Positions 1-25,800 of a DNA stretch of 64,000 nt are shown one piece after another. Under the pieces are notes generated by a model. The model had not been told where the DNA came from and did not search any database. It saw nothing but the letters and a program-made list of their open reading frames with translations. Source of the DNA: Lanius collurio (Eukaryota > Chordata > Aves > Passeriformes > Laniidae); contig JACBWW010000015.1 in the NCBI GenBank assembly GCA_020086605.1, positions 11,470,459 to 11,534,458 of the forward strand, read 5' to 3'. Position 1 is the stretch's first letter, and the number at the start of each line of letters is the position of its first letter. Position numbers and translations under genes: made by a program.

Positions 1-3000
1 TTTAGTTTACAAGAGGATAGTCAGGAGAAGGTTTTGAGAAGAATGGAGGGTTTCTGACAAGAAAGGATCTAGAAACAAGGTTGGTCAAGTTGCCAAAATA
101 TTTTATTTTAATTTGAGAAGAAAAAGAATATCCATAAACATGCAGATTTTCCTACACCTGGAAAAATGCAGCAGTAGTCTGATAATGTTATTAACTATTT
201 CCAAATTTAATGCTAACACATGTTTTTGCTAATTTCCATTTTTAAAAACTGATGGATTATCACAAATAAAATAATCTGCTGTTACAAAGATATTTGGTCA
301 CATTCCTTTTTCTCTTTGAGAAGTCCTTGGTTTTCAAGATCAATAAAGTGATATTTGAAAAACATTGGAGTATAAATTCAAGATTAATCACCCATTTGTT
401 TAGGGTCTTCTTGTCAGTCCTCTGCTGTATTTAGATTTATTCAGCTTGCTTAGCACTTTTTCTCCATATTAAAGGTCTCTGTTCACTATCTTTAGTGTTG
501 TTCCTCTTCTCCTGTATGGTCCCAACATGCCTGCTAGATAGAAGCATAGCTTCTGGTCCCATTCTGCTCATTCATAGTGCATTAACTTGCAGAAATAAAT
601 TAGTAATCTTTCAGTGAATAGACTCATAGTTGACATACAGAAGTATACAAATTTTTCTCTGAAAAATCTACAGTCTCTATCTGTAGACTCACCATTATAT
701 TTTCACAGAACTACAGTAAAGTCTCTAATATCTCTTACAAGTTTACCTTCCCAGCAGGCTACAGTTTCTGGTGCAATGATTAAATAAAGTATTTTTCCAT
801 CTCAAAACCTGAAATTAAATAAAACTACATTCTTTATTCTAGTAAGTTGCACAAACATTTCATTTAACTGACAACTCTACCATCAGCATTTGAAACTGGA
901 TCATACCTACCTCCTAACTACAACATATTTATAACAATAGTGGCTAATGTCTCTTTATTTTCATGTTTGAAAGGGTAGGATGGGTCTATTTAGTCTCCTG
1001 AAAATGTACCACCTGTCAACATAGAGGAAGAAGAGATCCCCAAATTTAGAATCCCCAAATTTAGCAATTTGGGAATTACCTACTATGCCAGTTTGGACCC
1101 AATTCCACATCATTTCAGTATGAGATTCTTTGTGGAAGGATACATCAGAGAGGCTAAAAGAAGAATTATTTTGAGAGGATTCACTATTGCTCCCTGAACG
1201 CAAAATTTGTAGCTATTTAGAGAGAACAACTTTTCATACTTAGAATAATCACTCAATGAAATAACACTTACAGGCGTAGGTTTTGCCAGTAGAAATAAAC
1301 AAGTCAGTAACATGCTGAAGAAAGTTCTCCAGAAAGAGACAAATAACCTACTGAGAAAGTTTTCTCCATTGTTGGCTCCTGACTGATGGACCACAGGGCC
1401 CCCTTTGCAAACCCTGCTTTAGAAAGGGAAGAGTTTAGAGCCCGTCCCCCTGCTCTTTGTGCGCCCTAATGCAGCACCATAAATAACCTTGTCTGCAAAC
1501 TATTTTGTGTGACACAATATGAAATTTAAAGAGATAGGAATTAGACTTGAGATTTACAATTAAAAGTCTAGGCTTGAATTATATTCCACATTAGTTTTGT
1601 GAGGAATTTGTTTTCCTTTAATATGGGGCAGAAGCTGCCCTATTTTTCTAATTAGAAATGATTTTAGAGACCTGTGGAAAAAAAATAGGCATTTCTGTAA
1701 CTCCAGTTTATGGATTTTTTAATATCACTTCATCTTAGCATCTAACAGTTATATCACAATATCTTTTAATAGAAGATTAAAATCTAAGAAATTCCATCTA
1801 TTAGAAAGGGAGTTTTCTAAAATTTTCAAAACAAATTAAGAAAATTCTACTGTATTTATGATACAAAACATATTAAAAGCAGGAAAAAGAATTTTTTAAA
1901 AACTGAAATAAAAAAAATCTAGTTAATAATTACTATACCATTTTCCATCTTAGGAACTCTCTTCTTTTTTGGTTCTTTTTTTTTTTTTTTTGTAATTTTC
2001 TGATGATCCAAGGTATATTTTGAACACTCTTTGTAAGACAGGTGCAAACATGTTGTGAGAGAGATACACATAATGGGCTAGGAGAAAAAGATTATTAGTT
2101 CATTACTTACCTAGTATAATAGAGACATAATTATTTTCCAGCTAACTTCCTGATGATATTAACACTTTCTTTTATAAATTCAATTGCAGAAGCATATGAG
2201 CATTTCTAATTATGCATGGATTCAAATAAATGCCTAAAACCTCATCTCCCTGTGTTTGTACTGGAGTAACCTTAAAGTTTCGAGTTTCCAATTACAATTA
2301 TCTCAGCAGTTCTACTTACTGCAAGGCACACTTTAACAATATGCAGCTTTCCCAGAAGTAACTGTGATTTGCAGCTTGTAATGAATCACTCTGTAGATCA
2401 ACAAACAAATATTGTTCAAATGTTAATTTGCTTGAGCACAAGGTGTAACAGAATCCCAGTCAGTGAGCTGAATTCAAACAGCCACAAACAAAAATTCATG
2501 GAATCCATTTCTGAAATAAATGTCTAAAGAAAGTGCAGCTCAGAGACTGATGCATTGTGACAGGTGCTAGGGTAGAATGCTAAAGCTTGTGCAGCTGGAA
2601 GACCTTAGAGTCTATTCAAAGGACTATGCAGTAATGATGTCTGTGAATTCCTTTTTAAATTTGAAGCTGAAGGCAATAATAACATCTAGCTATATAAATA
2701 ACTTTGGCAATTTAAGCACAACAATCAAACACTGTTAAATGGCACGTTAGAAAAGAATGTGTCATGCCAAGAGTTTCTTCTTTGTGCTGGGTTTAAGTAA
2801 CCCTCCCCCCAAAATTCTACCATAATGAATAATCCGTAAAAAATATTTTGGAATTATTAATCCCTTCAAAATAAACAATTCCAAAGTACAAAACTGCAAA
2901 AAAGCAATAAAATACCTGGCTGCCTGGCTTTCTGTGTCACTTCTATCTTCCTAGCCTATAGGTAAGGTAGATTTGCATTAATATAAAATATTAGTGTTCT

Positions 3001-6000
3001 ACTGTGAGTTCTATTTACCTCAGAGGGATGGTGGATAGTAAAATTAAAATGATATATTAGATCTTGAATAAGGCTAAAATGTGCACAAAGAGCATACATT
3101 TTTTTTGCTGTTGTTTTATATTGCAGATGACATCTTATTTACTTCTTATTGGTAGTTTTAGCGACAACAAAATCATCAAATATTCCTCAGTGTGCCCTCA
3201 TTTTCTTGTTTAAGAACATGATGCTCAGCCACCAACAGAAAGAGAACTCTTTGAAAAAGTGTGTTTAACATCACTAACTTGCTTTCCTGTTCCTTTTGCT
3301 TGAAATGTTACCACTTTTACCATTATTTGCTAATACATAGATCAAGGTGTTACCTACCTAGAGAGAGTTGAATAGGTAGTTGTTCAGATTTACTCTTTTG
3401 ATTTTATTAATTAAAATCAAAGAAGAAGAAGAGGGTTTAGATAAGAAGTTTGATTTTCAGACAGACTTGTCCCTGATTTGCAAAAATTTATAATTTTGAA
3501 TCTATATATGCAATTTTACACTGTTTTTCAAGCCTTATAGCATAGTTGTTCTATACCACAGCCAAAAACTCAAGCATTCCTTTAAAAAGAAATGAGTGAG
3601 ACACACACTGTAGTTCTCTTTGTAAGAATCATTAGATAAATTATTCTATGCAATTAATACTAGGGATAGTGATCTTTATTCTCTTACCATAAAGGCACAA
3701 GTATTTGCATATTTTGCTATAAAGGAACTTATCACGTAAGAAACATCTGTAAACTACAGAAAAATAAGCAACTTTTGAATTTTGGATGCGTATATAAGGA
3801 TGTCTTCTATGATACTCTAAAAATGAAACTTCATGTGCTGTGTAAATGAGAATGTGAAGTAACAAAAACCTGAAGGGAATGTCACTGAAAAGGGAAGATT
3901 TATTTGAAGTCTTTGAAAGAGAGTAAGGAAATGAAGTTTCTGTGCCCACCCATTTTATAACCCTTCAATTAATTGATTTAAACCATGAGAGGAGAGGAAA
4001 GTTACCTTTTCTCATAGGTTACATCCCAAACTGCCTTGGCCTCTGAGCCTTTAAATTTCCCCAAGAAATGTCTCCTTTCTCCTGATTCATATAAGAAGGC
4101 CCAGTTCACACATTTTCCTCTTTGTTAAGACTTGCATTATGAGCTGTCATCTTTAAAATGCTGTTTCCTCAACAGATGATTATGCAATGCTTTCCAAGTA
4201 AATGATTAGTTAGAAGCTCAACAAACAACGCTGTGCTTTAAAAGCCCTATTTGTACCTAGGTTAAATAAACCCCATACACTTTTCCTGTGCATTTTTTTG
4301 TCCTCCTAAACTACTACATTTTCTTAAATGATCTTAATCTGAACTCCATGCCTAGAAACCAAACCAAGCAAACAAAAAGATCCGCTCATGATATAACTGA
4401 ATTTTAAATGAAGATGAATGGAGGTGAAAATCAGAAATAGGGCTGTTTAAAGCAGACTCTCGGCAAGAACGTTGTTCTGATAAGTGCTCATGTTCCATTC
4501 ATGAGAATGTGCTTAAGGAAATGTTTTTTCACTATAAGAGCACTTATAATTTACACATATTTAAAATTCATGTTCTATATGGAACTAAACAATTTGAAAG
4601 CTATTGAACTGGAAAATCCAGCAGAGGAGTACATCTGGGAATCTATGACATGATACGGTTTAGAAGCAAGAGCCAGCAGCTTAACATATACATTTTTTGA
4701 GACATTTTTTGAGTGAGAAGGAGCATGTTAAAACTTAACAGACACCCTTCTTCTGATGGCACTTTGAGTTTTAGTTCATATTTTACCAGAGAAGGCCTTT
4801 TCTTTTGCAGGTGCACTTCTGCTCTAAAGAAAATGTGTGAACAGTGTTCTGTTTCATGTGTTAGCTTTCGTTTGTGTCAGTTTCTTATTCAGCCAATAGC
4901 AGCAATAATTTTTCTATTGGTTTTGAGTATGTCCTGTCTCAAAAAATTAGGAAGGTGGGGCTTTCATTTTTTTCAGTGTTTTCTAGAAGAAAAATACGTC
5001 AAAATCTTCACATACACTCTCAGCTCTGCCCGGACAGTATGGATAAATATCTTAACAAAGCCAACAGCGTGGACTGAACTCTCCTAGACTCCAAGGCCAA
5101 TGGCAATGAACAGTTCTTCAGACTTTTTTTCCCCACTAAGACTAGTCAAGATTTCCCTAAAGTACATCATGGTAGATTGCTCAGCTTTCATACTGCCAGA
5201 CCTATTTCTATTTGTTCTGACACTTGACCCTTTTTGCACTGCTGAGAAAACCCTAATCCTATTTTTGTGGGAATTTAAGGAAACTAAAGAACTCTTCCTA
5301 TCCTGCATGAGCATAGCTTGTTTGTATCACAGGCAGAGATTCCACAGTGCCTAGTCTAGCTGGATAAGGATTTTATTCTGCTTTTCAACTATAGGCATTG
5401 TGATTATCTTATCAAGTCTTAACCAGCATTGGTATCTGCAGGATTTTCTCTGTAAACCAGTTTTCCTCCAGGAAAAACATCCAGGAAGCAGGATTACCAG
5501 TCAGTGGTGGGAGTCCTACATCTCTAAAATAACAAATACATATTATTTATAAAACTACAATAATATGGAAATATTGTACTCATCTACAGCCTCTGTTATG
5601 CTTTGATGTAAGAATAGTATTTGAATCTTCTGTGCTACAGTAACATTTTTCCCCTATCACCATGACACTTTTCAAGTTGCAGCAGTATTTTGGAATAAGT
5701 TAAGCAGAAAAATTTTTGTATCTCAATAAACTGTTTTTTTTTTTTTGATGTATTATGAAAACAACCCTTTCTATCTGCATTGAAGTTCAGGCATTTTAGT
5801 AATTTTAGCAAATCTTTGCAGCACATGAGTTTTCTCCCTACTTCTTCCTTTGATTCTTTGCTGTAAGGAGATATTCTGTTATGAAAAAATGAAATATGAA
5901 AATGATACATAAGTAATTTAAATTGGGGATTTCTTTATANAAAATCTGCTAAACAGGCATAAGCAAACATTTGAAAGTTTAATTTTCTCCAAGAAATGTG

Positions 6001-8429
6001 ATTCTTCAATTTATACAAAAATATGTTGATATAAACAGAACCATGATAATTTATATTAGCTGTAGAATTTTCTCTTACTAAACTCAGTTACTGCCAGACT
6101 GTTTTGTACAAATAGCTCTATAAACATGCTGTTAATCCAGCACCCTTGCATGAAAGAAGTCACAGTGTTATTTCTAACTAGAAACGTCAAGATCAAGAAA
6201 ATCTCAGAAATGAGTGGAATATTTATACAACATATTCCAAGTGAACATCACAAAAACTATTTAGGAAAACCACATGGGATTTTTCACAGAAAAATGCTGG
6301 AAGTGGTGGGATTTTTTTCTTGCAGCCAACAAGTCAAATCCTATAGGATAGCTGCTAAAAACCATTTTAATAAAGGTCACACTTGAGCTGTCACAAGCAG
6401 GAATTTTAATCAACACCCTAGCAGTCAGCAATTAAGTCTGCACATCTGATAGCTTTAAACATAGACTGGAAAACTGCATCAAACTATGAACATTTATTTA
6501 CGTGGCAATAAATATGGACAGGAACTCAGGTTTATGTCTTTTTTTTTTTTCAGAAAGCCAGTGATCTTATACAAAGACTAGGAAATGCAAAGGTGCTCCT
6601 GCCCTGGAGGATTTAACTGTTCCTGTCATCATATCCTGTAGATGGATGCTGTGCCCATATTAGAAACTAACTTATGAGCACCCCTCAAGAGAGACAGCAG
6701 AGGCTCTAAGATCATCTATCCTAGGGAATGGGTGGAGGTGGGCAGGAAGGGAAAGCAGAAGGAAGGAAGTTCTTCTGTAGTGATGCCTCTCAAGACCACG
6801 GAAATAATGGCACCCACAGGACCCTGTACCTTCTACATAGCTGAGCTGGATCCATGTCTAGTTGTGAAGAAGAAAACCCCTCTGGTTACTGGTTTGGTTG
6901 GGATTTTTCCTGTAGTAAATCTAATATCCCAAGCCTTTAAAATCATGGCTGTTATAGAGATGATGAACAGAATGTAAGGTTTATGACATCTCCCATATGC
7001 CAGTTCAGCATGGAATATTGCATCCAAGTTTCTTTTCTTTATCTTAAAGTGACATTTCTTTACCTAAAGGGATCATAATTCTACATGCCACGAAGCCCTT
7101 GAGTTTCAAAACTCCGGTAGTGTGCCTGCATCCATGCTGCTCCCAAGATGGACCAGGCACAGGCAAGCATGGTTGGAAAATCAGCATCCTCTGGCCATCC
7201 TCCATGCAGGGGCACTGGAACAGCCTGCATGGGGCCCAGAGGACCTTCCTGAAGCTGGAGGGACGTTTCTTGCAGAGTTAACTGCTCACTGAGAGCACAG
7301 CTTCCTGCTGGCCAGGAGGGGGGCTGTGCAGGGCAGGGACCTGCCTCTCTGCCCCTGCTGCTGTCACCTGCTTGCCCAAGGCTGGTTGTGCTGCTGCTGC
7401 CTTTGCACCTCCTAGGGAGCAGGACTGAGGCATTAATGATTTATTATAGATAGACAGTGAGAAGTATGCGCCTCACTGACTAGAGTGTACTTGCAGACTT
7501 CAGCCAAACGTGACAGGTGATCTAACAGGTGGTGGTAAACTAAACAGATGATCCTGCCTGAGCAGCTGCATTGGTGCATCAAAGTGCACTGGTGCCCAGA
7601 GAGAAGTCAAAGCACAGTCTTTAGAAATATCCTAAAGATAGTATCTTTAAAGATATCTTCAGAAATACCATACTGCATTGTCAATATTTTAGCACAATAG
7701 TGAGTTAAAAGTTTAGTATTTTTGTCAATACCTGTGTGGAAACAAGATAATTTGCCCCCATTCAGCAATGCCACTGTAAACAGAAATTAACAGCACCCTT
7801 GGTCTTTCAGTCATGAACAGATCATGGCCACTGTTAACATAACTGTGAACAGGGACATTGGAATAAAAACTGACTGGAAAGAACTGCCATATTAAAGCAT
7901 ATCTGTAAATCTGAGGAGTCTGAGGATATTGTGTTTTGGTTTTGCCAATTCCTTATCTGTCAGCAACTTTCTGGCACAGAGTATATTCCTGGAATATTTA
8001 AGATGGGAACCCTTAAGCCTGTGATCTTTAAGATATTAAACAGAACCAAGGAAATTAATGAATGTCCAAATTAATTCAATTTATTTCGAAAACACAGTGA
8101 ATAGACTACTTTTCCTTGCCTGAGTCAATAGAATAGTGGCTAGGTAAGTAGCAGTCAAGCATCTGTCAAGGAGAAATTGTGCCTGACCTAGGTACTGGAC
8201 AGAAAAAATTACCAGTTTTCTCTCCAGTATCAGGTATTAGGGTGGAGCACATCATGTACCTTGATTTGAACAGTTCCATCAGATGTTATATAAAATCTCT
8301 GGGAATGCAGTCTAAATAAAAGCACTGTAAGACACTGGAAAATTGTATTCAAAGGTTAATCAATTGTTCCCTGAAAAGTAAGAAGTATTAAATACCAAAA
8401 TGCAAGTAAAGGCTAGTATCATGCAGCAT
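1..8429. other. Intergenic DNA beyond the TMEM144 3' end
   Basis: This is AT-rich DNA in which I recognise no exon. Open frames here are short (124 codons or fewer) and lack splice context or recognisable protein families. It contains a T run of about 16 at 1976-1991, a 15-bp tandem repeat at 1036-1065, one ambiguous base at 5940 and a GC-rich patch at about 7090-7440. In human the next gene past TMEM144 is RXFP1. I looked for its LDLa and leucine-rich-repeat exons on the minus strand and saw none. Confidence 0.6.
5940..5940. other. Ambiguous base (N)
   Basis: This is the only unresolved base in the window. It lies in AT-rich intergenic sequence and affects no gene call. Confidence 0.95.
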
Positions 8430-9260
8430 TTTCATTAATTATTTACAGAAATTAGAGAGTACATTTACTAAATTTGCAGATGACATCTGGCTGAAAAATG
8501 ATGCCACCTTGTTGGAGGACAGGGTTAACACAGACCAAAATCAGAGAAATGCCTTAGAGGGGAAAAACCTCTCAGACACCAAGTTCTGACACCTAAGTAG
8601 GAATAAACAACACAAGATGGGAAAAAGCAGGTTGAGTTCTAAGATCAAATCTGGTGAAGAGCAGGTAAAGAAAGGCAGAAGGGAGAGAGGAGAAATTATG
8701 GTTGCAATTTGAACATGTTAACACTATCAAGCCATGATGGTAAAAAGCTGTGTGTAACTGTGAACAGAGCTTGCAAACTGGAAGGGGATCCTTCCAATAA
8801 TCTTATTGCAGCACTTCTTGGTTTTTGAAAGACTGCAGCCTGACTGCCGTGTCTTGGTGTTCTACACAGATGTAGTCCATTTACTGAGAGACGAGCATGG
8901 AGAATGCTTCAGGGAAACTTCATTGCAGCCTTCCAGAAGCTGAAGGTGGTACATAAGAAGGAGGGAGAGGGACTTTTTATACAGGCAGACAGTGACAAGG
9001 CAAGGGGCAATGGTTTTACAGTGAAGGAGGTTGTGCTTAGATTAGCTTTTAGAATGAAATTCTTTACTCAGATGATGGTGAAAGACTGGGATAGCCTGTC
9101 CAGAGAAGCTGCCGATGCCTCACCTCTGGAAGTGTTCAAGGTCAGGTTGGATGGGGCCCTGAGCAACCTGGTCTAATGAATTGCATCCCTGCCCTTGGCA
9201 GAGGGGTTGGACCTAGATAATCTTTAAGGTCCCTTCCAGCCAAACCATTCTATTATCAGG
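8430..9260 (+). mobile_element. CR1 LINE fragment, reverse-transcriptase end plus 3' UTR
   Basis: The 3' half (about 8905-9260) follows the avian CR1 tail closely: the 'cattgcagccttccagaa' block, a 'gaagctg..gatgcctc' block, then 'aggttggatggggccctgagcaacctggtcta' style text and a 'ggttggacctagataatctttaaggtcccttcca' ending. The 5' half (about 8440-8560) translates to K-F-A-D-D followed by a degraded 'TLLEDRVN..Q' segment. That matches the FADD box and downstream region of CR1 ORF2 reverse transcriptase. Frameshifts and stops show it is dead. The segment between the two recognisable parts (about 8600-8880) is diverged. The element lies in sense on the plus strand, antisense to TMEM144, and ends about 200 bp past the most distal candidate TMEM144 polyadenylation signal. 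Confidence 0.85.
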
Positions 9261-9446
9261 AAAGATAAATTACAAGCAAGTTACAAGCAAGGGAAGACTG
9301 CAGGAGCTGGGGTTGTCTAATGTACTGAAGAAAAGGCTAAGGGAGATGCAGACAACATGCTCTGCATATATAAAGGTTAGCTGCCACAAGTGGGAAAACA
9401 AACAGCGTTGGTGGTGGTTATGGAAAATGTTGTGAAACAAAAGTAA
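9261..9446. other. Short spacer between CR1 and the TMEM144 3' UTR
   Basis: A stretch at about 9300-9400 reads like a second, poorly preserved CR1 segment ('ggagctggggttg...aaggctaagggag'), but the match is weak. Nothing else was recognised. Confidence 0.3.
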
Positions 9447-10015
9447 TTTATTTTCCAGAATTCTTTTAACTCTATTTCCTTTACAAGTCTGAAGTGACTG
9501 GAAGATATTATTTTTACATAAACTAATGCTTTTAAAGAATAATGCTTCTAAATAAAAAAAAGCTTTGTTACCTTCATGTGTATCAATTTCATAAGCAATA
9601 TTTCAAGAAGTATCTTATGTTTGCCAGTAAGACAAAACGTTTTAATAAAACAAATCAGCTTGCAAACACATACAGTATTACAGAATAAGAACTAAAATCA
9701 CTATCCACCATCACAATAAACTGCAATTTATGATGACATGAAGTTTAGCACCTGAACGAAAAACTTAATAATTAGTAACAATAAAATCATTTAGCTTTGA
9801 TTAATAGTCCTTTGATTTTCTTACTATTCCAAGAAATGTAGAAACAAACATTTCCAGATTTTCTTTCATGCCAAATGTTTTAATTTTCCACTTGGCTGAA
9901 GCAAGTTAGGGTAAATGTTGGACATACATTTTGAAAATTATTATGTACCGTTATAGTGATCTACCAACCTTGTCTTTCTATTTGGGTTAAACATTAGCAC
10001 CATCTAGTGGTCCTT
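9447..10015 (-). other. TMEM144: Probable TMEM144 3' UTR
   Basis: The region follows the TMEM144 stop codon on the minus strand. Candidate minus-strand polyadenylation signals are ATTAAA at 9884-9879 and a canonical AATAAA at 9452-9447. The end actually used cannot be chosen from sequence alone. No coding potential was seen. Confidence 0.4.
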
Positions 10016-24639
<14,624 letters not shown>

Positions 24640-24640
<1 letters not shown>

Positions 24641-25300
24641 AGCTCCACACGAGCCGCTGAGGCTTTAATGACGCTACCGCGCCGGGGCAGGCCCAGGCTA
24701 CGGGCGGGACACGGCCCGGCCCCGGGCGCCGCGGCAGGGCAGCCCGGCTGCTCGGCACCGCACCCCGAGGGGATACGCGAGACCCCGCTCCAGCCGGACG
24801 CCTTCCCACAGCGCCCTGTGCCCGGCTCACCGCCGCGGCCAGTTTTAGTGCGCTCCGCTCGGGGGCGGAAGGCGCCCGGGACAGGCCCGTACCGACAGAT
24901 CCCCGGTCCCGTCCCTCCGTGCGCCCGCGGCCCCGCCGCCCGCTCCCGCCGCGCTCCTGCCGGGCCCGCGCACAGGCCCCGCCGCCGCTCACCGCGGCCT
25001 CCCGCCCGCGCCTGCGCCGCCCCGCGCTTCTCGGCGCCTGCAGCTGCCTGCTCTCATCCGCCTCTTCCCACTGGCTTCCTGCTCCTTCTCCGGGAGCGGG
25101 GCGGAAGCGAGCGGGGGGCGGTTTTCCACTGCCTTTCCCTCACCGCCATGGCAGAGGGGATGTCCCGGGGCACTGGCTTCCCAGCTGGCGGGGAGGAATC
25201 ACTAGGAGAAACCTTAAATTAATGCACTCAGGTCGGGATAAAAGCATCTTTGCCTCTCCCGGCCGTAAGCGCGCGGATGAGACAGTTCCCTCCCTAGTGG
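24640..25300. promoter_or_regulatory. CpG island, probable TMEM144 promoter and perhaps bidirectional
   Basis: This is a dense run of CpG and GC-rich sequence in an otherwise AT-rich window, placed between two divergently transcribed genes. On the minus strand there are two strong candidate donors for a first TMEM144 exon: GCG|GTGAGC (exon end 24993) and GCG|GTGAGCC (exon end 24831). I saw no TATA box, as is usual for island promoters. GASK1B also needs a first non-coding exon upstream of 29706, so the island may serve both genes. That part is inference. Confidence 0.75.
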
Positions 25301-25331
25301 AATTGGGGCTGTGTGCTGTGACCGTAACAAA

Positions 25332-25800
25332 AGAATCGCAGAATGGTTGGAAAAGACCTCAGATCTTCGAGTCCAATTTGTGACCCGACACCACCATGTC
25401 AACTAGACCATGGAGGGCACTAAGTGCCACATTCCCGTCTTAAGCACCCCCAGGAACAGTGACTCCACCACCTCCCAGACAGTCCATTCCAGTGTTTAAT
25501 CACCCGTTGTGTGCCACTTCCAGTCTTAAACACCTCCAGTGATGGCGACTCCACCACCTCACTGGGTAGTATATTGCAATATTTTCTGTGAAGAAATTCT
25601 TCAACCTACACCTCCCCAGGCTGAGCTTGAGGTTATGTCCTCTCATCCTGACCCTGGTTGCCTGGGAGAAGAGGCCGATCCCCACCTGGCTACACCCTCC
25701 TTTCAGGTTTCCCCTGCGTCTCCTCCAGGCTAAACACCCCCAGCTCCCTCAGCTGCTCCTCGAAGGACTTTTGTTCCAGAAAAGGCACCCAAGTTTTGGC
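25332..25800 (-). mobile_element. CR1 LINE fragment, reverse orientation, with internal duplication
   Basis: Read on the plus strand this is the reverse complement of a CR1 tail: 'gaatcgcagaatggttggaaaagacctcagatc', then 'ctccaccacct' blocks, 'gaagaaattcttc', 'ctcctccaggctaaacacccccagctccctcagctgctcctcgaaggactt'. The block around 25424-25473 recurs at 25511-25559 with an offset of about 87 bp, so part of the element is tandemly duplicated. It begins about 30 bp past the CpG island. Confidence 0.85.

Noticed and set aside
4713..5087. 124-codon plus-strand frame
   Set aside because: No recognisable domain, splice context or homologue. The composition matches the surrounding non-coding DNA.
6732..6977. 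81-codon plus-strand frame with a hydrophobic end
   Set aside because: No family match and no splice sites in a suitable phase. It is probably chance.
24668..25383. Long plus- and minus-strand frames (up to 184 codons) over the CpG island
   Set aside because: Stops are rare in GC-rich sequence. The frames are low-complexity Pro/Arg/Ala on both strands, have no splice logic, and match no known family. They are treated as by-products of the island.
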